15,808 bases of DNA from assembly GCA_021793115.1 (NCBI GenBank), contig JAJYTJ010000085.1, forward strand, positions 1-15,808. Reading direction: 5' to 3'. Source of the DNA: Actinomycetes bacterium. GTDB taxonomy: Bacteria; Actinomycetota; Actinomycetes; Actinomycetales; Cellulomonadaceae. Below, piece after piece: positions 14,203 through 15,808 of this stretch. Positions within the stretch are counted from its first letter, which is position 1. Each line of letters starts with the position of its first letter. Under the pieces are notes generated by a model. That model was not told the origin of the DNA. It saw only the letters and a program-made list of their open reading frames with translations, and made no database searches. The position numbers and the translations under genes were made by a program.

Positions 14203-15808
14203 TGGCGCTCCCGCTGATCTGCTCCGACCTGCTCGCGATGCACGGCATCACGGTAGTCGAGCAGACCGGCGGCGAGCTCCGCGTGCGTACCCCGGGCGGC
14301 GACGCGGCCGGATTCCACCCACAGCACCTCGTCGGCCGCGGCCAGCGGCGTCAGGCGGTGCGTGACGACGACGACGCCCCGCGCCCCGCCGGCGGGGGTG
14401 GGTGGCCCGGTGAGCAGGCTCGTCACGAGGGCGTCCGCCGTCGCCGGGTCGAGGTGCTCGGCGGGCTCGTCGACGAGCAGCAGCGGCGCCGGCGCGACCA
14501 GCGCGCGGGCCAGCAGCAGCCGGCGGCGCTCGCCGCCGGAGACGGTGCGTGCGTCCGGGCCGAGCAGGGTGTCCAGGCCGTCCGGGAGGGCGGCGAGCCA
14601 GCCCGCCAGCCCCGCCGTCGCGAGGGCCGCCGCGGCCTCGTCCGGCGTCACGTCGCCGCGGGCCACGCGCAGGTTCTCCAGCACCGTGGTGCCGAACACG
14701 TGGGCGTCCTCGGTGGTGAGGACCACGCGGCCGGCCCGCGCGGTGGGGGACAGGCGGGCCGGGTCGGCGCCGCCGAGCAGGAGCGTGCCGCCAGCGGGCG
14801 GCAGGAGGCCGGCGAGCGTCAGCAGCAGCGTGGTCTTGCCCGCACCGGACGGGCCGACGATCGCGACGGACCGCCCCGGGGCGAGGTCGAGGTCGACGCC
14901 GCGCAGCACCGGGGGCAGCCCCGGCCAGCCGCACGCCAGGCCCCGCGCGCGGAGCGTCCCGCCCGCCGCGGCGGTCGACGCGATCGCCGGTGAGGCCGTC
15001 GACGAGGGTGCGGGCCCCGTCTCAGGTGCGGACCCCGTCGCCGATGACGGCGCGGGCGTGCGCGCCGGGCCCGTCGAGAGATCCGCCGGGCCGTCCGGCG
15101 CCGCGTCGGGCTCCCCGGCGCCCGCGGCGTCCAGGAGCGCGAGGATCCGCGCGGCGGCGGCCCGGGACCGCTGCACCGACACGGCGGCGGCCGGCAGCAT
15201 CCCGGTCGCCTCGAACGCGGCGAGCGGCGTGAGCACGATGACCGCGAGCTCCACGGGCGCCAGCGCCCCGGACGTCACCGCCCCGGACGTCACCGCCGGG
15301 ATGCCCGTGACCAGGGCGGCCGTGGCGGCCAGGCCCGTGGCGAGGATGCCGAGGCCGGCGGCGATCGCGCTCGTGGCCGCCCCGGCGTCGACGGCGCGGG
15401 CCAGGCGGCGGTCGGCGTCGCGCAGCTCACCGAGGCGCCGGCCCAGGCCGCCCGCGACGAGGAGGGGACCCGCGTCGTCGAGCGCCGTGAGCGCCGCCGC
15501 GGACGCGTCGGACCGCGCCGCGACCGCCTGACGCTCGGACAGGCGCGCGCCGCGCGCCGCGAGCAGCGGCGCCACCGCGCCGGCGAGCACGAGGCACGCG
15601 GCGAGCGCCGCGGCGGCGGGCGGCCAGAAGAACGCCATCGCCGTCACGGTGCCGGCGCCGAGCACCAGCGCGACGCCGGCGGGCAGCAGCCCGCGCACCA
15701 CGACGTCGCCCACCGCGTCCACGTCCGCGCCGACGCGGGCCAGCAGGTCGCCGCGCCGCAGCCGCAGCGTGGCCTCGCTGCGACCCTCGGCCAACCGCTC
15801 GTACAGCG
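14199..15808 (-). CDS. cydC: Thiol reductant ABC exporter subunit CydC (5' end outside window)
   Basis: CydC pairs with CydD in an inner-membrane ABC exporter of cysteine/glutathione (heme-linked in some studies) that is required to assemble cytochrome bd oxidase. The frame is open at the window edge and begins mid-way in the membrane domain (LYERLAEGRSEATLRLRRGD, then RVGADVDAVGD). The visible part covers several TM helices, then a 52-codon Ala/Pro/Ser/Thr/Gly linker (about 14964-15119). The ATPase domain has Walker A GPSGAGKTT (14829-14855), VSGGE (14529-14543), Walker B LLLVDEP before AEHLD, and the H-loop His (14358-14360). The Q-loop reads TTEDAHVF, with Glu (14709-14711) where Gln is usual. 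The order suggests an upstream cydD and perhaps cydAB outside the window. The stop overlaps the kinase start by 4 nt. Confidence 0.93.
   Translation of the reverse strand, partial: LYERLAEGRSEATLRLRRGDLLARVGADVDAVGDVVVRGLLPAGVALVLGAGTVTAMAFFWPPAAAALAACLVLAGAVAPLLAARGARLSERQAVAARSDASAAALTALDDAGPLLVAGGLGRRLGELRDADRRLARAVDAGAATSAIAAGLGILATGLAATAALVTGIPAVTSGAVTSGALAPVELAVIVLTPLAAFEATGMLPAAAVSVQRSRAAAARILALLDAAGAGEPDAAPDGPADLSTGPARTPAPSSATGSAPETGPAPSSTASPAIASTAAAGGTLRARGLACGWPGLPPVLRGVDLDLAPGRSVAIVGPSGAGKTTLLLTLAGLLPPAGGTLLLGGADPARLSPTARAGRVVLTTEDAHVFGTTVLENLRVARGDVTPDEAAAALATAGLAGWLAALPDGLDTLLGPDARTVSGGERRRLLLARALVAPAPLLLVDEPAEHLDPATADALVTSLLTGPPTPAGGARGVVVVTHRLTPLAAADEVLWVESGRVAARGTHAELAAGLLDYRDAVHREQVGADQRERQ

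Noticed and set aside
12526..14217. Long plus-strand open frame opposite the histidine kinase
   Set aside because: It mirrors the kinase gene, is dominated by Arg/Gly/Ala/Glu/His as expected from the complement of GC-rich codons, and has no recognisable domain. Similar antisense frames at 4174-5430, 5283-7193 and 1645-2880 are rejected for the same reason.
1..15808. tRNA, rRNA, transposase or prophage genes, and known riboswitches
   Set aside because: Reading both strands I found no cloverleaf-like sequence, transposase motif, integrase or recognisable riboswitch core. A covariance-model search could still reveal a small RNA.

Overview
The window is about 73% GC by eye, almost fully coding, and uses GTG for nearly every start codon. 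Its gene order (DAK2/FakA-like protein, recG, ..., rsmD, coaD, a SepIVA-like protein, YceD, rpmF, rnc, mutM) is the conserved actinobacterial arrangement also found in mycobacteria and streptomycetes. A facultatively anaerobic actinobacterium of the Cellulomonas/Micrococcales type fits best. This is inferred from gene content and composition, not from a database search.

Region 1 (1-7175, all plus strand) is housekeeping. It holds the 3' part of a DAK2/FakA-like gene, the branch-migration helicase recG, a two-gene ABC exporter (ATPase plus DUF6297-type membrane protein), the 16S rRNA methyltransferase rsmD, the CoA-pathway adenylyltransferase coaD, and a short coiled-coil gene that looks like the septation protein SepIVA. 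Genes are joined by 4-nt GTGA/ATGA overlaps or by short gaps carrying internal promoters. A strong hairpin after sepIVA probably ends the unit.

Region 2 (7296-9859, plus) is a second operon with its own promoter: YceD/DUF177, ribosomal protein L32, RNase III and formamidopyrimidine-DNA glycosylase.

Region 3 (9860-10074) is the only sizeable non-coding stretch. It holds nested inverted repeats and a 41-bp tandem repeat between convergent genes, and marks where the conserved housekeeping order gives way to different content.

Region 4 (10075-15808) is a regulatory and respiratory block. A D-2-hydroxyacid dehydrogenase (minus) diverges from a DevR/DosR-like response regulator (plus), with one base between the two start codons. 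A YhhN/TMEM86-type lysoplasmalogenase (plus) follows and converges, 3 bases apart, on a DevS/DosS-like GAF-GAF histidine kinase (minus). The kinase is translationally coupled to cydC (minus, cut by the window end), which encodes half of the CydDC exporter needed for cytochrome bd assembly. The kinase keeps the His that ligates heme in DosS, and the regulator keeps the DosR recognition-helix residues. The attractive hypothesis is an oxygen/NO/redox-sensing two-component system wired to cytochrome bd assembly, with a membrane ether-lipid enzyme between its two halves.

A recurring TAnnnT box lies 6-7 bases before four GTG starts, suggesting leaderless transcripts for the ABC ATPase, coaD, the response regulator and the lysoplasmalogenase.
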